Shown: positions 1 through 9,935, counted from the first letter of the stretch. The stretch is 64,000 nucleotides of DNA from Maribellus maritimus (GCF_022267315.1 NZ_JAIKLE010000004.1:186001-250000), one strand, 5' to 3'. The notes: generated from the sequence alone by a model not told the origin. Translations and numbers: made by a program.

Positions 1-1
1 T

Positions 2-1753
2 AGAAATCAGTTTGTTGAAATTACAGGTCCGGGAGGGATTTATGGAAATGTAAACCCGGAAACAGACCCGATTTGGGCGACTGGCTGGGATCATAAATCA
101 TTGCTTTTGGGTGTTCGGAATCCGAAAACCGGTTGGGATTTTTATCGCCTGCCAAAAGCCAGTCACAGCTACGATGGCGCTCACGGCTGGAATACAGAAT
201 GGCCGCGAATCAGGGACATTGGCACAGAAGTAAATCCCGAGTATCTGATGACCATGCACGGTATGTTTTGGGACTTCCCGGGAGATTTTTCAGCCCGACA
301 TTCTGCCGGAATTCGTCCGCGTTCAGCTTACCTGAAAGTAATTGGCGATTTTACCCGCTGGAATGGTCGCCTGGTTTTTGGTTGTGATGATTCTGCACAA
401 AAAGAGTTTTTAAATAAAAGAAAACAAAAAGGAAATATCGAAGGACCAGGGCAGTCTAACTCCAATCTTTGGTTTACAACACCTGAAAAACCAGATCAAC
501 TGGGACCAGCGACGGCTTCCGGGGCTGTTTGGTTAAACGATGAACTAAATACCGGCGAATATTCTGAACCCTTTCTTTTTTCCGGTTGGGAGAAACGCTG
601 CGCCTGGATTCAGAACGCTGGAAAAAATACTGTTGAGTTTAGTTTTGAGATCGATAAAAACGGGAACGGCGATTTTAGTCCGTTAAAAACAGTTGAGCTT
701 GTACCCGGAAGTTCCCGGTTTGTTGAGTTCAGCGAAAATGAAGTTGGAGAATGGGTGCGTATCAGAGTAAATAAAGCAACAAAAGCTACGGTCAGTTTTA
801 ATTATACCGATATAGATGTTCGAAAAACTTCAGCTGCAAAATTATTTGATGGAATAGCCACCATTGATGACAATGAAGTTTTTGGAGGACTTTTGTATGG
901 GTTAGCGGACAGCCGGCGTGCACTTGGGGTTTCGGCTCTGAAAATTGAAAATGGAATAACTTCGGAAACCGGTTATTATGAATTGGACGAAAACCTAAAA
1001 TTAGTTTCGAAAGACGATTTGGAAACCAATAATTTTATCAGGGAGAAATTTGCAATTCCTGAAAATGTAGTTCGAATTGATAATTCTTCGGTTTTGGTGG
1101 TCGACGACAAAGGGCGCCGCTGGAGATTGCCTTTGGGAGATAAAGCTTATAAATCGCTTACCGACGAGGCCGAATTGCGTATTTGCAGAGAAGTAGCCAC
1201 CGAACGGGACCTGTTTAACTGCTCAGGAACTTTTTATGAATTGCCTGCTGAAAATGCAGATGGATTTGCAAAAATCCGTCCGGTTTCTTCTCACAGCTTC
1301 AGGATAAATGATTATGCGTCATACCGCGGGATGTTAGTTTTAACAGGACTTGACAGCGATGTAAAAGCAGGAGATCATATTGTCCGTTCCGACGATGGAA
1401 AAGCAGCAGTTTGGCTGGGCGTTATCGATGACCTGTGGGAAATGGGAAAACCCGTTGGACATGGCGGCCCTTGGAAAAATTCAGATGTAAAAGCAGGGCA
1501 TCCTTCGGATCCATATTTAATTGGTTTTTACGATAAACGTAGCCTTGAAATATCACACGACAACAAGGAGTCAGTGACATTCAAAATTGAAGTGGAACCG
1601 ATTGGCCACGGTCCCTGGATGCTGTATAAAGAAATAAACATTCAGGCGAGTGAAACCTACAGTTACGAATTTCCGTCAGATTTTCAGTCGCGCTGGATTC
1701 GGTTTGTAGCCAATAAAGAATGCACCGCGACAGCATGGCTGGAGTACAAGTAA
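2..1753 (+). CDS. Partial secreted beta-sandwich protein of glycan locus, duplicated
   Basis: The frame is open from the left edge to the stop at 1753, so the 5' end lies outside the window and the TTG at 101 is not needed as a start. I do not recognise a named family. The visible protein contains an internal duplication. Each half has a segment beginning FYRLP or FYELP followed by an SHS motif, and each half ends in a beta-rich block: about residues 190-270 (SEPFLFSGWEKR to VSFNYTD, counted from the window edge) and the last 90 residues (SDPYLIGFYDKR to ATAWLEYK). Both blocks share the pattern R(W/F)(V/I)R(I/F) then T-A. The pattern suggests tandem jelly-roll or propeller-linked carbohydrate-associated domains. 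The neighbours (GH43-like, GH97, FAD oxidoreductase) put it in a glycan-degradation locus on the same strand. A role in glycan binding or cleavage is inferred only from that context. Confidence 0.6.
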   Translation, partial: RNQFVEITGPGGIYGNVNPETDPIWATGWDHKSLLLGVRNPKTGWDFYRLPKASHSYDGAHGWNTEWPRIRDIGTEVNPEYLMTMHGMFWDFPGDFSARHSAGIRPRSAYLKVIGDFTRWNGRLVFGCDDSAQKEFLNKRKQKGNIEGPGQSNSNLWFTTPEKPDQLGPATASGAVWLNDELNTGEYSEPFLFSGWEKRCAWIQNAGKNTVEFSFEIDKNGNGDFSPLKTVELVPGSSRFVEFSENEVGEWVRIRVNKATKATVSFNYTDIDVRKTSAAKLFDGIATIDDNEVFGGLLYGLADSRRALGVSALKIENGITSETGYYELDENLKLVSKDDLETNNFIREKFAIPENVVRIDNSSVLVVDDKGRRWRLPLGDKAYKSLTDEAELRICREVATERDLFNCSGTFYELPAENADGFAKIRPVSSHSFRINDYASYRGMLVLTGLDSDVKAGDHIVRSDDGKAAVWLGVIDDLWEMGKPVGHGGPWKNSDVKAGHPSDPYLIGFYDKRSLEISHDNKESVTFKIEVEPIGHGPWMLYKEINIQASETYSYEFPSDFQSRWIRFVANKECTATAWLEYK

Positions 1754-2063
1754 AAAAATTGTTTGTAGTTGCAGAGGAGTAGTTGGTACAATAAGAAAAT
1801 CCTGAAAGAATGAATACGAAATAGCCCCGGCTTTTGTCACGGAGAGAATAAAAAGAGCCCAAAGTTAGGTTGAGGTTTGATTATCAGATTATCCGGGGGA
1901 TGCGAGCGAAAATAGTCATCAGTGCATTCAAACCTGCTGAATTGAAAAGCAGATAAAACCATACACCGAAAACAAGAGCCCCATAACGGACATTAACAAA
2001 ATATCACTTTGAAAAACAAAAAAATGAAACTATTATTGACAGGAATTACCTAAATCGACGACA
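1754..2063. other. Intergenic 310 bp, nothing recognised
   Basis: This stretch separates the duplicated beta-sandwich protein from the GH43-like lipoprotein. I see no convincing hairpin terminator, no TAnnTTTG box and no open frame longer than about 10 codons reading into the next gene. A 9-codon ATG frame at about 2024-2053 looks incidental. Confidence 0.5.
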
Positions 2064-3146
2064 ATGAAGAAGATATGTAGTAAGCAAATTACTTTTTTAT
2101 TTTTTCTGGTTTTTTTGTTTTCATGTTCACCTGAACAGGAAGCAGAACCCGGAAAATTGAATCTTGCCAATATGTTTCAACCTGTTCCTCAAACCGGAAA
2201 ATTTATTGATCCTGATTGGTTTATATGGGGCGGTAGTTTGGTAAAATCAGACGACGACGGGAAATACCACATATTTTATTCTCGCTGGCCTCAAAAGTTG
2301 GGTATGTCTGCGTGGGTTACGCATTCCGAAATAGCGCACGCAGTTTCTGATTCTCCTCTGGGACCGTTTGAGTTTGCTGATGTGGTATTGCCGTTTCGTG
2401 GGCGCGAATATTGGGATGGGGCCGTAACACATAACCCAACTATACATTTTTTTAACGGGAAATACTATTTGTATTATATGGGGACTACAGGAGATCCGAA
2501 TGTCGAGAACCAATATTGGGAACACCGCAATAAACAGCAGATTGGCGTTGCTGTTGCCGAAAATCCGGAGGGGCCCTGGAAACGTTTTGATACACCGCTC
2601 ATCAGTGTTTCCTCAGATTCAACTGCACATGATGCGTTGATGGTTTCCAATCCGTCGGTAACCCAAATGCGCGACGGGAAATATTTAATGGTGTATAAAG
2701 CGGCTGCAAAAAAATTACCTAAACCTATGAGTGGTCCTGTAGTACATTTAACTGCTATCGCCGACAATCCGGAAGGCCCTTTTGTAAAACAGATGAAACC
2801 GATATTTACAGCGGAAGAAGCAGAATTTCCTGCTGAAGATCCATATGTGTGGTTTGCCGGGAATTGCTACTATGCTATTGTTAAAGATATGCATGGTGCC
2901 TTTACAGATGCCGGAAGGAGCCTGGTGCTTTTTTATTCCGCCAACGGAATGGACTGGAAATTAGCTGAACATCCGTTGGTGTCAAAACTGGAAATCAATT
3001 GGAAAAACGATACGCTTCAGAAAGTGAAAGCGCTGGAAAGGCCTCAGTTACTCATCGAGAACGGAAAACCAACAGCATTACTTTGTGCAGTAAATGAAAC
3101 CCGCGAGCATTCATTTAATCTGCAGATACCTTTGTTAACAAAATAA
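2064..3146 (+). CDS. GH43/GH117-like five-bladed propeller lipoprotein
   Basis: A 360-residue lipoprotein: Lys-rich start, hydrophobic stretch and lipobox LFSC with the acylated Cys at 21. The body repeats the blade pattern of five-bladed beta-propeller glycosidases: DPDWFIWGGS near residue 50, HNPTIHFFNGKYYLYYMG, NPSVTQMRDGKYLMVYK, and AEDPYVWF near residue 257. The Asp/Glu residues in those motifs would be candidate catalytic acids, as in families GH43, GH117 and GH130, but I cannot assign the family from sequence alone. The protein is probably anchored to the periplasmic or outer face of a membrane and trims oligosaccharides. It lies 11 bp before the GH97 gene, so the two are likely co-transcribed. 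Substrate unknown. Confidence 0.72.
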   Translation: MKKICSKQITFLFFLVFLFSCSPEQEAEPGKLNLANMFQPVPQTGKFIDPDWFIWGGSLVKSDDDGKYHIFYSRWPQKLGMSAWVTHSEIAHAVSDSPLGPFEFADVVLPFRGREYWDGAVTHNPTIHFFNGKYYLYYMGTTGDPNVENQYWEHRNKQQIGVAVAENPEGPWKRFDTPLISVSSDSTAHDALMVSNPSVTQMRDGKYLMVYKAAAKKLPKPMSGPVVHLTAIADNPEGPFVKQMKPIFTAEEAEFPAEDPYVWFAGNCYYAIVKDMHGAFTDAGRSLVLFYSANGMDWKLAEHPLVSKLEINWKNDTLQKVKALERPQLLIENGKPTALLCAVNETREHSFNLQIPLLTK

Positions 3147-3157
3147 ATAATCGCCCT

Positions 3158-5059
3158 ATGAAGAAAATTTGGTTTTTTATTATTGTTGTGAGTTTGTTTT
3201 CATGTAGGAATGAAAAAGTTGAACAGGTAAAATCTCCCAATGGCAATATGGTTGTTGCAATTAGCAATGAAAAGGGTTTGCTACAGATATCCCATTGGGT
3301 TAATGGTGATACGATCATTGGCAATTCGCCGCTCGGATTACAAATTCAGGATATTGATTTTTCAACTCATGTAACTATTCAGGAAACAGAAGAATCTGCT
3401 TTTGACGAAATGTGGCATACCGTTAGCGGGAAAAATAAAATGGTGCGAAATCATTATAACGAGAAGATATTTCATATCCGGGGAGAAGCCGAAAGTGACA
3501 TATCCTGCGATTTGGTTCTTCGTTGTTATAACGATGGCTTTGCTTACCGCTTTGTAGTAAAAAGTATTTCAGGTGATAGTATTCAGTGGAAAGGTGAAAA
3601 TACAAAACTAAATTTCAAAAGCGATTTTTTATATTGGGCATACAACGGGGAACAGCATAATATCGGTCCGGTAAGGTTTTCTTCTTCGCAGGAGAAAGTG
3701 CGTACTCCGATGGTTCTTGAACTTGATGACAGCTTGTATATGGCTATTCATGAAGCGGAGGTAGTACGGTATGCACCCATGAATATTCAAATTGACGGCG
3801 CAAAAAAAAATCTTGGTTTTATAGTTGATGAAACTTCGGAAAAAGGAGAGTTGCAAACGTCATGGCGCACTTTTATTGTAGGGAAACGTCCGGGTGATTT
3901 GCTGGAATCAGATCTACTGGTTAACCTGAACGAACCTTGCAAAATTGAGGATACTTCGTGGATAAAACCGGGCAAATCGTTATGGGACTGGCGTGTATGG
4001 GGATACAAGGCGAAAGACGGTTTTGAATACGAATTAAATACAATTTCACATAAAAGATTTATCGATTTTGCATCAGAAAATAATATTCAGTATTTATTGA
4101 TAGACGCTGACTGGTACGGCCCCGAATTTAGTGATAGCTCCGACCCCACGGCGGCTCGCGAGGGAATCAATATAGAAGAATGTATGGCTTATGCAAAAAA
4201 GAAAAACATAGGTGTAATTTTATATTTAAATGATGTAGGGGCAAAGAAATTTGGTCTGGATCGTGTATTAAAACAATTCTCGGATTGGGGGGCTGTTGGT
4301 GTAAAATACGGATTTATGCAGGGGAGCTGGGAGGATAAGGTCAGACACACACGCGAAGTAGTAGCGCTCTGTGCTAAATATAAACTGATGGTGGATTTTC
4401 ATGATAATCCTGTTCCACCAGGTGGAGATTGCCGTACATACCCAAACCTTATTACCCGGGAGTTTTGCCATGCACAGGCCGATGCCAAGCGTTCTTATTT
4501 TCCCGAAACAGCAGTTACTTCACCATTTATAAATATGATTGCCGGTCCGCTTGATTATACCAACGGTTGGTTTGATCTGAACAATGCACATTCGAGAATG
4601 CGCGTATTTGAAGAAATCCCGGGAACTGTAGCTGCCGAGGTGGCTAAATTGGTTGTTGCTTACTCCGGCTGGATGGTACTTCCTGATAGTCCTGAAGAGT
4701 ATTTAAAAAAGGATGATTTGTTTGATTGTATACGCAAAATGCCTCCTCAATTTGATAGTTTTAAAGTGTTGGACGGAAAAATCGGAGCATACATAAGTGT
4801 TGCCCGCAAGGCTGGTGATAATTGGTTTATTGGATCGCTTACCAACCGCGACGCGAGGGATGTCGAGTTGGATCTTGGTTTTTTGTCTGAAGGGAAAAAG
4901 TACAAAGCTGTAATATATTCCGACGCCGCTAACAGCCATTATATGGACAATAAAGAGTCTTATAAGGTGGAAGAAGAAGTTGTTCTTGCCGGAGATATGT
5001 TAAAAATAAGTATGGCTCCGGGAGGAGGAAATACAGTGTTTTTAGAAGAATTAAAATAA
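3158..5059 (+). CDS. GH97 family glycoside hydrolase, lipoprotein
   Basis: A 633-residue protein with lipobox LFSC (Cys 16). The N-terminal beta-sandwich, the central (beta/alpha)8 barrel (GKSLWDWRVWG, LLIDADWYGPE, FHDNPVPPGG, CRTYPNLITREF, GPLDYTNGWFD) and the C-terminal beta domain follow the layout of GH97, the family of SusB alpha-glucosidase and of retaining alpha-galactosidases. Retaining GH97 enzymes carry a nucleophilic Asp after a VK motif on a barrel strand. Here that strand reads GVKYGFMQ, with Tyr 384 at the corresponding place, so the retaining mechanism is unlikely. The Glu bases of the inverting SusB type are not clearly present either; Asp residues occur in the FHDN and WFDL loops. 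Substrate and mechanism therefore stay open. It is probably co-transcribed with the GH43-like gene (11 bp) and the FAD oxidoreductase (8 bp). Confidence 0.85.
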   Translation: MKKIWFFIIVVSLFSCRNEKVEQVKSPNGNMVVAISNEKGLLQISHWVNGDTIIGNSPLGLQIQDIDFSTHVTIQETEESAFDEMWHTVSGKNKMVRNHYNEKIFHIRGEAESDISCDLVLRCYNDGFAYRFVVKSISGDSIQWKGENTKLNFKSDFLYWAYNGEQHNIGPVRFSSSQEKVRTPMVLELDDSLYMAIHEAEVVRYAPMNIQIDGAKKNLGFIVDETSEKGELQTSWRTFIVGKRPGDLLESDLLVNLNEPCKIEDTSWIKPGKSLWDWRVWGYKAKDGFEYELNTISHKRFIDFASENNIQYLLIDADWYGPEFSDSSDPTAAREGINIEECMAYAKKKNIGVILYLNDVGAKKFGLDRVLKQFSDWGAVGVKYGFMQGSWEDKVRHTREVVALCAKYKLMVDFHDNPVPPGGDCRTYPNLITREFCHAQADAKRSYFPETAVTSPFINMIAGPLDYTNGWFDLNNAHSRMRVFEEIPGTVAAEVAKLVVAYSGWMVLPDSPEEYLKKDDLFDCIRKMPPQFDSFKVLDGKIGAYISVARKAGDNWFIGSLTNRDARDVELDLGFLSEGKKYKAVIYSDAANSHYMDNKESYKVEEEVVLAGDMLKISMAPGGGNTVFLEELK

Positions 5060-5067
5060 AAAATGAT

Positions 5068-6852
5068 ATGAAAAATATATGTGCCATTTTATTCATTTTT
5101 GTGAGCAATTGGGTCGTTGCCCAAACTGTCTCAGTTTTGGTTGAAGCCGAAAGCTTTGACGAAAAAGGAGGTTGGGTAGTTGATCAACAGTTTATTCCTT
5201 CCATGGGGTCGCCATATTTACTGGCGCACGGCATGGGCGAATCTGTTGAAAATGCTAAAACTACGGTTGAATTTCCCGAGAGCGGAAGATATTGGTTCTG
5301 GGTGCGCACCAAAGACTGGATTCCCTCGCGCCCGGAAACTCCGGGAACATTCAAAATTGTGTTCGACGGTGAAGAATATTCCGAAACTTTTGGCGTAAAC
5401 GAAGGCTGGCAGTGGGTTCAGTCGGGTAGGGTACGAGTGGACAATTCTAAACAGCTGAAAATTGAGCTAAAAGATGAAACCGGTTTTGAAGGCCGATGCG
5501 ATGCCATTTATTTTTCAAAAGATAAAGACGATTATCCTCCTTTTGAATTGGAAGAAATGACTACCTGGCGTAAAGAAAAACTGGGAATTCCTCCACCCGA
5601 AAATGCCGGAGATTTTGATTTGGTAGTAGTTGGTGGCGGATTGGCAGGATGCGGTGCTGCAGTTGCGGCGGCGCGGCACGGTTTAAAAGTGGCCTTAATT
5701 AACGACCGGCCTGTGCTGGGTGGAAATGCAAGTAAAGAAATAAGGGTTCATACAGAAGGACTGGAGTTTTACACTATCGTGCAGGAACTGAGCACCGAGC
5801 ATTATCCAAATGGCGATGCGGGAGCCATTGCCGCTACCGATACCATTGAAATGGTGGTACGCGCAGAAAAAAACATTTCTGTTTTCCCAAATACCCGTGC
5901 TTACACCGTGCACAAAGAGGGAAATAAGATTACCAGTGTGGATTGTTTTAATACACACACCCACAAAGAAATCCGCTTTGAAGCACCTCTTTTTGTTGAT
6001 GCAACAGGTGATGGCTGGATTGGCTACTGGGCTGGCGCCGAAGTACGTATGGGCCGCGAGTCGCGCGATGAGTTTGGTGAATCGCTGGCGCCGGAAAAAG
6101 GCGATGGAATGACTATGGGAAATTCCATTTTGTGGAACTCCGTGGAAGTGGAAAAAGAAGAAGACAGAGCCAGACCTGAAGATAAATTGGAAGTAGGCTG
6201 GCAGGAAGTACCGTGGGCTATGGATGTGGCAAAAGATTACGAAGCTACCCGTGGTGAGTGGTTCTGGGAATACGGTTTGCTGATGAATACCATTTACGAC
6301 GCGGAAGAAATTCGCGACCATATTTTTCGGGCCATTTATGGCAACTGGTACAATGTAAAACAAGACTCGGAAAATGCCAATCTGAGATTAAAATGGATAG
6401 CCTACGTAGCCGGGAAACGCGAATCACGACGCATTATGGGCGACTACGTGTTAAAGGAAAGTGATGTGGTTAACCGCCCCGATTTTGAAGATGGTTTTGT
6501 GGAAGAGGTGCGTGCCATTGATATTCATTATCCGCGTGGCGGGAAATATGATTTCCTTACGGAAGCGCAATTTACTAAAATTGAACAGTACAAAATTCCC
6601 TACCGCTGTTTGTATTCCAAAGACATCGACAATCTGTTTATGGCCGGGCGTTGTTTCTCGGCTACCCACGTTGGCCTTGGCAGCCCGCGCGTAATGCACA
6701 CCACCACCCAAATGGGAGTTGTGGTGGGTTATGCTGCTGCTGTTTGTAAGGAAAAAAACAACTGCTCTCCCCGCGATGTGTACAAATACCATCTGGACAC
6801 CATGCGCGAGCGGCTGGATAAAATAAAATCGGGGGCGGAGTTTGAGCATTGA
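5068..6852 (+). CDS. Secreted FAD-dependent oxidoreductase with N-terminal beta domain
   Basis: A 594-residue protein. Residues 1-19 form a signal peptide ending VVAQ. Residues about 20-160 resemble a carbohydrate-binding-type beta-sandwich (EAESFDEKGGW, FWVRTKDW, RCDAIYFS). From residue 183 a FAD domain of the FAD_oxidored type (PF12831-like) begins: DLVVVGGGLAGCGAA is the dinucleotide-binding loop, DATGDGWIGYWAG and NLFMAGRCFSATHVG are typical later motifs. Such proteins recur in Bacteroidota glycan loci, and oxidation of a sugar or sugar-derived substrate in the periplasm is plausible but unproven. The gene starts 8 bp after the GH97 gene and ends the + strand cluster; the next gene is convergent. 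Confidence 0.82.
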   Translation: MKNICAILFIFVSNWVVAQTVSVLVEAESFDEKGGWVVDQQFIPSMGSPYLLAHGMGESVENAKTTVEFPESGRYWFWVRTKDWIPSRPETPGTFKIVFDGEEYSETFGVNEGWQWVQSGRVRVDNSKQLKIELKDETGFEGRCDAIYFSKDKDDYPPFELEEMTTWRKEKLGIPPPENAGDFDLVVVGGGLAGCGAAVAAARHGLKVALINDRPVLGGNASKEIRVHTEGLEFYTIVQELSTEHYPNGDAGAIAATDTIEMVVRAEKNISVFPNTRAYTVHKEGNKITSVDCFNTHTHKEIRFEAPLFVDATGDGWIGYWAGAEVRMGRESRDEFGESLAPEKGDGMTMGNSILWNSVEVEKEEDRARPEDKLEVGWQEVPWAMDVAKDYEATRGEWFWEYGLLMNTIYDAEEIRDHIFRAIYGNWYNVKQDSENANLRLKWIAYVAGKRESRRIMGDYVLKESDVVNRPDFEDGFVEEVRAIDIHYPRGGKYDFLTEAQFTKIEQYKIPYRCLYSKDIDNLFMAGRCFSATHVGLGSPRVMHTTTQMGVVVGYAAAVCKEKNNCSPRDVYKYHLDTMRERLDKIKSGAEFEH

Positions 6853-7025
6853 CAACCTTTATGAGTGAATAAAACAAATGTTTGTGATCTAACTCAAATA
6901 ATCCTTACTACTGTGGTTTATTTTACTACATTACCTTTTGTTCCATTTCTATGGTTAGGCTCAATAAAATTAAATTCAGTGCATTATTCGTATGAGAAGT
7001 CTTTAAAAAAATCTAAACCAAATAA

Positions 7026-7775
7026 TTATTTAAGTTCAAAATTCTTTTCTACCTTTTTATAGATATCGTCCGGATCTAAATACTTCGAGGTAGGATCAAG
7101 GCCTGTCAGGTTTCTGAGAAAACTAGGATTTATTTGACCATCGATTTTACTAAATCCATTTAATTCTTTATAGTCGATTATTCTTTGAACTAGTTTTTTA
7201 GACGGCACCCATTTATCTTGATCAGGGTCGAAATAAACTGGGTTTTCTACTTTTAATACTTTACCAACATAGACATATGCTTCTTTTGCTTTAAGATTAT
7301 ATTCATCCAAATTAGAATTTTCTTTTTGTATTGTAGCTATTGAATTTGAAATATATGCCATCGAGGCGTATTTAATTTCATTATTTTCAAATTCGTTACT
7401 TTGGAACGAATTAAGATTCTTTTCCAATTGAGTAAGAGATGCACGACTAAGAAGTGGGAATCTATTACCAAAGTTCTTAATTTGGACGAAATAATATGTT
7501 TTACCAAAGTAAAATCCTTGGTCAATTTTCAAAATGAATTTGTCACCAGGTAAACAGTTTGAATAGATTTCGAATTTTCCATCAAGAATAGGCCCATATT
7601 CTACGGTTGGGCCATCTGAACGATTAAGATATACTGTTCCTTTAACAATTTGTTTATCATTTAGTATTTTACCAGTCCTGACATCGGTACATATTACAGT
7701 GATATACGAGTTTTGTGCGTAAGTTCTTATAAGAGATATCAAAATAAAAATAATAAGTAATAATTCATGTCTCAT
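7026..7775 (-). CDS. Unknown secreted protein, 249 aa
   Basis: No family recognised. The first 20 residues (Lys-poor but strongly hydrophobic, ending TYAQ) look like a signal peptide. Next comes a beta-rich stretch (SYITVICTDVRTGK, KGTVYLNRSDGP) reminiscent of a carboxypeptidase-regulatory or transthyretin-like fold, then a helical segment at residues 110-170. The gene is AT-rich and overlaps the upstream two-span membrane protein by 11 bp, which suggests translational coupling. It is the last gene of the minus-strand accessory cluster and is convergent with the FAD oxidoreductase. Confidence 0.6.
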   Translation of the reverse strand: MRHELLLIIFILISLIRTYAQNSYITVICTDVRTGKILNDKQIVKGTVYLNRSDGPTVEYGPILDGKFEIYSNCLPGDKFILKIDQGFYFGKTYYFVQIKNFGNRFPLLSRASLTQLEKNLNSFQSNEFENNEIKYASMAYISNSIATIQKENSNLDEYNLKAKEAYVYVGKVLKVENPVYFDPDQDKWVPSKKLVQRIIDYKELNGFSKIDGQINPSFLRNLTGLDPTSKYLDPDDIYKKVEKNFELK

Positions 7776-8394
7776 AATTAATAGTTTTTAGTTTGAACAA
7801 ATAAAAACCCACTAACATTATCCATATAATAAGTAATATTGTAAATATATGAATTTCATATTCAAGAATTTTTGTATCAATTCCGGATTTTAGAAATAGG
7901 ATTGGTTGCTCTTTGTTAATACTTGGTTCGTCTTGGTATTCCAAATAAATATTTGGCTTTTTTTCTCCAAAGAAATAAACATATAATTTAATACTAGTTT
8001 TGGGGTGCAAACCATCAACCTTAAAGCTGACATACTTTCCTGTTACCTTTTCCTCATAGGGTTCAACATTGAAATATAACGGTGAATCTGGCCGCATTTT
8101 TAAAATTTTTAGTTCGCCATTCTTGATTGTATCAGGGAACATTATTGTAAAATGTATATTTCTAAATAATTGCTCTTGTGTTAAATTTTTAATTGAAAAC
8201 TCTATAACTTCAAAAAGAGAGTCTTTATATTCATCTATTCTCCCACTATATGTTTTATTATATGTTTTACTTGAATAAGATATAATTTTTGAATCTAAAA
8301 GACGATTGGAAATATGATTTACTGTCCATCCAATAAGTGCAATCAATATAGTGAAGAGATAAGGAAATTCTTTTCGCGTAAACATTTGGCCCAT
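7765..8394 (-). CDS. Unknown two-span membrane protein
   Basis: The frame extends to a TTG at 8436, but the first ATG is at 8394 (MGQMFTRKEF) and is preferred; another ATG lies at 8385. An N-terminal hydrophobic segment (FPYLFTILIALIGWTVNH) and a C-terminal one (IFTILLIIWIMLVGFYLF) bracket about 150 residues of beta-rich sequence that would face the periplasm. No family recognised. It overlaps the following secreted-protein gene by 11 bp, so the two are probably one unit. AT-rich like its neighbours. Confidence 0.55.
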   Translation of the reverse strand: MGQMFTRKEFPYLFTILIALIGWTVNHISNRLLDSKIISYSSKTYNKTYSGRIDEYKDSLFEVIEFSIKNLTQEQLFRNIHFTIMFPDTIKNGELKILKMRPDSPLYFNVEPYEEKVTGKYVSFKVDGLHPKTSIKLYVYFFGEKKPNIYLEYQDEPSINKEQPILFLKSGIDTKILEYEIHIFTILLIIWIMLVGFYLFKLKTINYET

Positions 8395-8681
8395 TATAGC
8401 TTTATTTTGTCTGACATCAATACAACATTTTTCCAAATTGGATATGAAAAACTTGATTAATAAACATAATATTCGCTGTCAATTACAATCTAAAATATCT
8501 AAGTTCAATACTCAAAATTGTGCATTGACTTTTAATACTTCTTTTATAGTTGAATTGCATTTTTCCCAGATAAATAATTTATAAAAAGATAATAAAGTTT
8601 TTTATTTTTAACAATACTTAGTTCGGAAAATATGACTTAACCTATGTTAAATCGGGCACATTTTTTCCAAGAGGTTTGAGT

Positions 8682-9772
8682 TCATTTCAATAGTTTAAAA
8701 TTCAACAACAAGGTCTGTTGTTTCTCGCCATTCCAATCTCCATTATCATCAGAAATCAAAAGCAAGTACTCCTTACCATCTACAGTGTAAGAATCAATGC
8801 CTTCAAAATTATCAAGTGCTTTGGAGAAGCCTGTGTCCAACAAGGTAATTGGCTCGATGTAATTTTCCTTCATTTTCTGAGAATTGACGAATACGAGACG
8901 AATACAATTTGACGTATCAGTCTTTTGAATAATTTTTCCAATATTACAATGTCACCATTTTGCAGAGTAGTAGCTCCTTTAACCTCCTTCAGAATGCTTG
9001 AATTGTTCATATATGTATCACTAACATTAACAAAACCATTATATCTCAATCTCTCTGTATTCTTTCCACCAGAATCAATTAACCATGCTTCGTAGTAATC
9101 ATTATCATTCCCTTTCACCTCATATATCGCAAATAAAGAATCCCCAACATTCGTCAAAGCCTCTATACCAGCATTTTTTCTAGCAGGGAAACACTGTTTG
9201 TCATCGACAGACAATTTATCTACAGCACATCCAAATCCCGATTTTTTAAGGTCGTAACTCAACAAGTAATTTAGATTATCAAAACCCACGTAAACAATAG
9301 AATCGCCCAAGTAGGCCATTGATTCAATTTCTCCCCGAATTATTAAACTATTCAAATCATGAACCTGGCCTTTCACCATTCCTTTAGCACCAACCAGTGT
9401 CTGTTCGTCGTCATACTCAAGCGTAAATTGGAACCATTTAGATTTGAATTGAGTCTGTTTTGCAAGTTTTTCCTCAAGTGAATAATCTGATACAGTCATA
9501 ATTGTCCTTCCGTTATCGAAACAGTGAAGGGCAGATAAACCACCGAAATCATATTTGTTTGTTTTGTTGGATCTCGAGTACAATACCAGTCCTCCTTTAA
9601 AAACAAGATTATCATTGGAGAGACAGGGAATCAGTTTTTTTCTCGCCTCATTCTTTTTCTCATTTTTTGAGTTGGTCCACGGCAATGAGTACACTTCGGT
9701 TTTTACATTCTGAGAGAAACCTTTATAATAGAGAAAAAGCAAAATGGTTAGAACAATTGACAATCTTTTCAT
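8682..9772 (-). pseudogene. Frameshifted phytase-esterase-like secreted protein
   Basis: Two overlapping frames together encode one protein. The ATG at 9772 gives a signal peptide (MKRLSIVLTILLFLYYKGFSQ is split by the cleavage region at FSQ) and a body resembling the 'esterase-like activity of phytase' family (PF13449): a GLSALHCFDNGRTIMTVSDYS start and a TLQNGDIVILEK motif. That frame then runs to a stop at about 8870. The -1/+2 frame continues with the expected family sequence: TDTSNCIRLVFVNSQK, LLDTGFSKALDNFEGID, YLLLISDDNGDWNGEKQQT and a LLLNFKLL end. The switch falls at A-runs (T5 at 8933-8937 or T4 at 8923-8926 on the + strand), consistent with loss of one A. This is a recent lesion or a sequencing error; the downstream part is not decayed. 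Confidence 0.75.
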
Positions 9773-9935
9773 AGACAATAGGTTGGCAATTAAATTTAAC
9801 AAATCATTATCCATTTTAGCAATTAGCCAGAAACAAATTCTGGAAGAAATTCAGAACATTACATTTTAATATCAACTAAATACAAAAATTATGAAAGTCA
9901 CCATCTGGCAACAGAGAATGGAACATTCTCAAAAT

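Noticed and set aside
1581-1862. Minus-strand 93-codon frame overlapping the first gene's end
   Set aside because: Opposite to a supported gene, no start context, no recognisable motif.
5695-6363. Long minus-strand open frame (222 codons) opposite the FAD oxidoreductase
   Set aside because: It lies wholly within a strongly supported + strand gene and its protein is low-complexity and unlike any family; it is an antisense shadow.
8718-8912. 64-codon + strand frame at the frameshifted phytase-like gene
   Set aside because: It is antisense to the decoded protein motifs of that gene.
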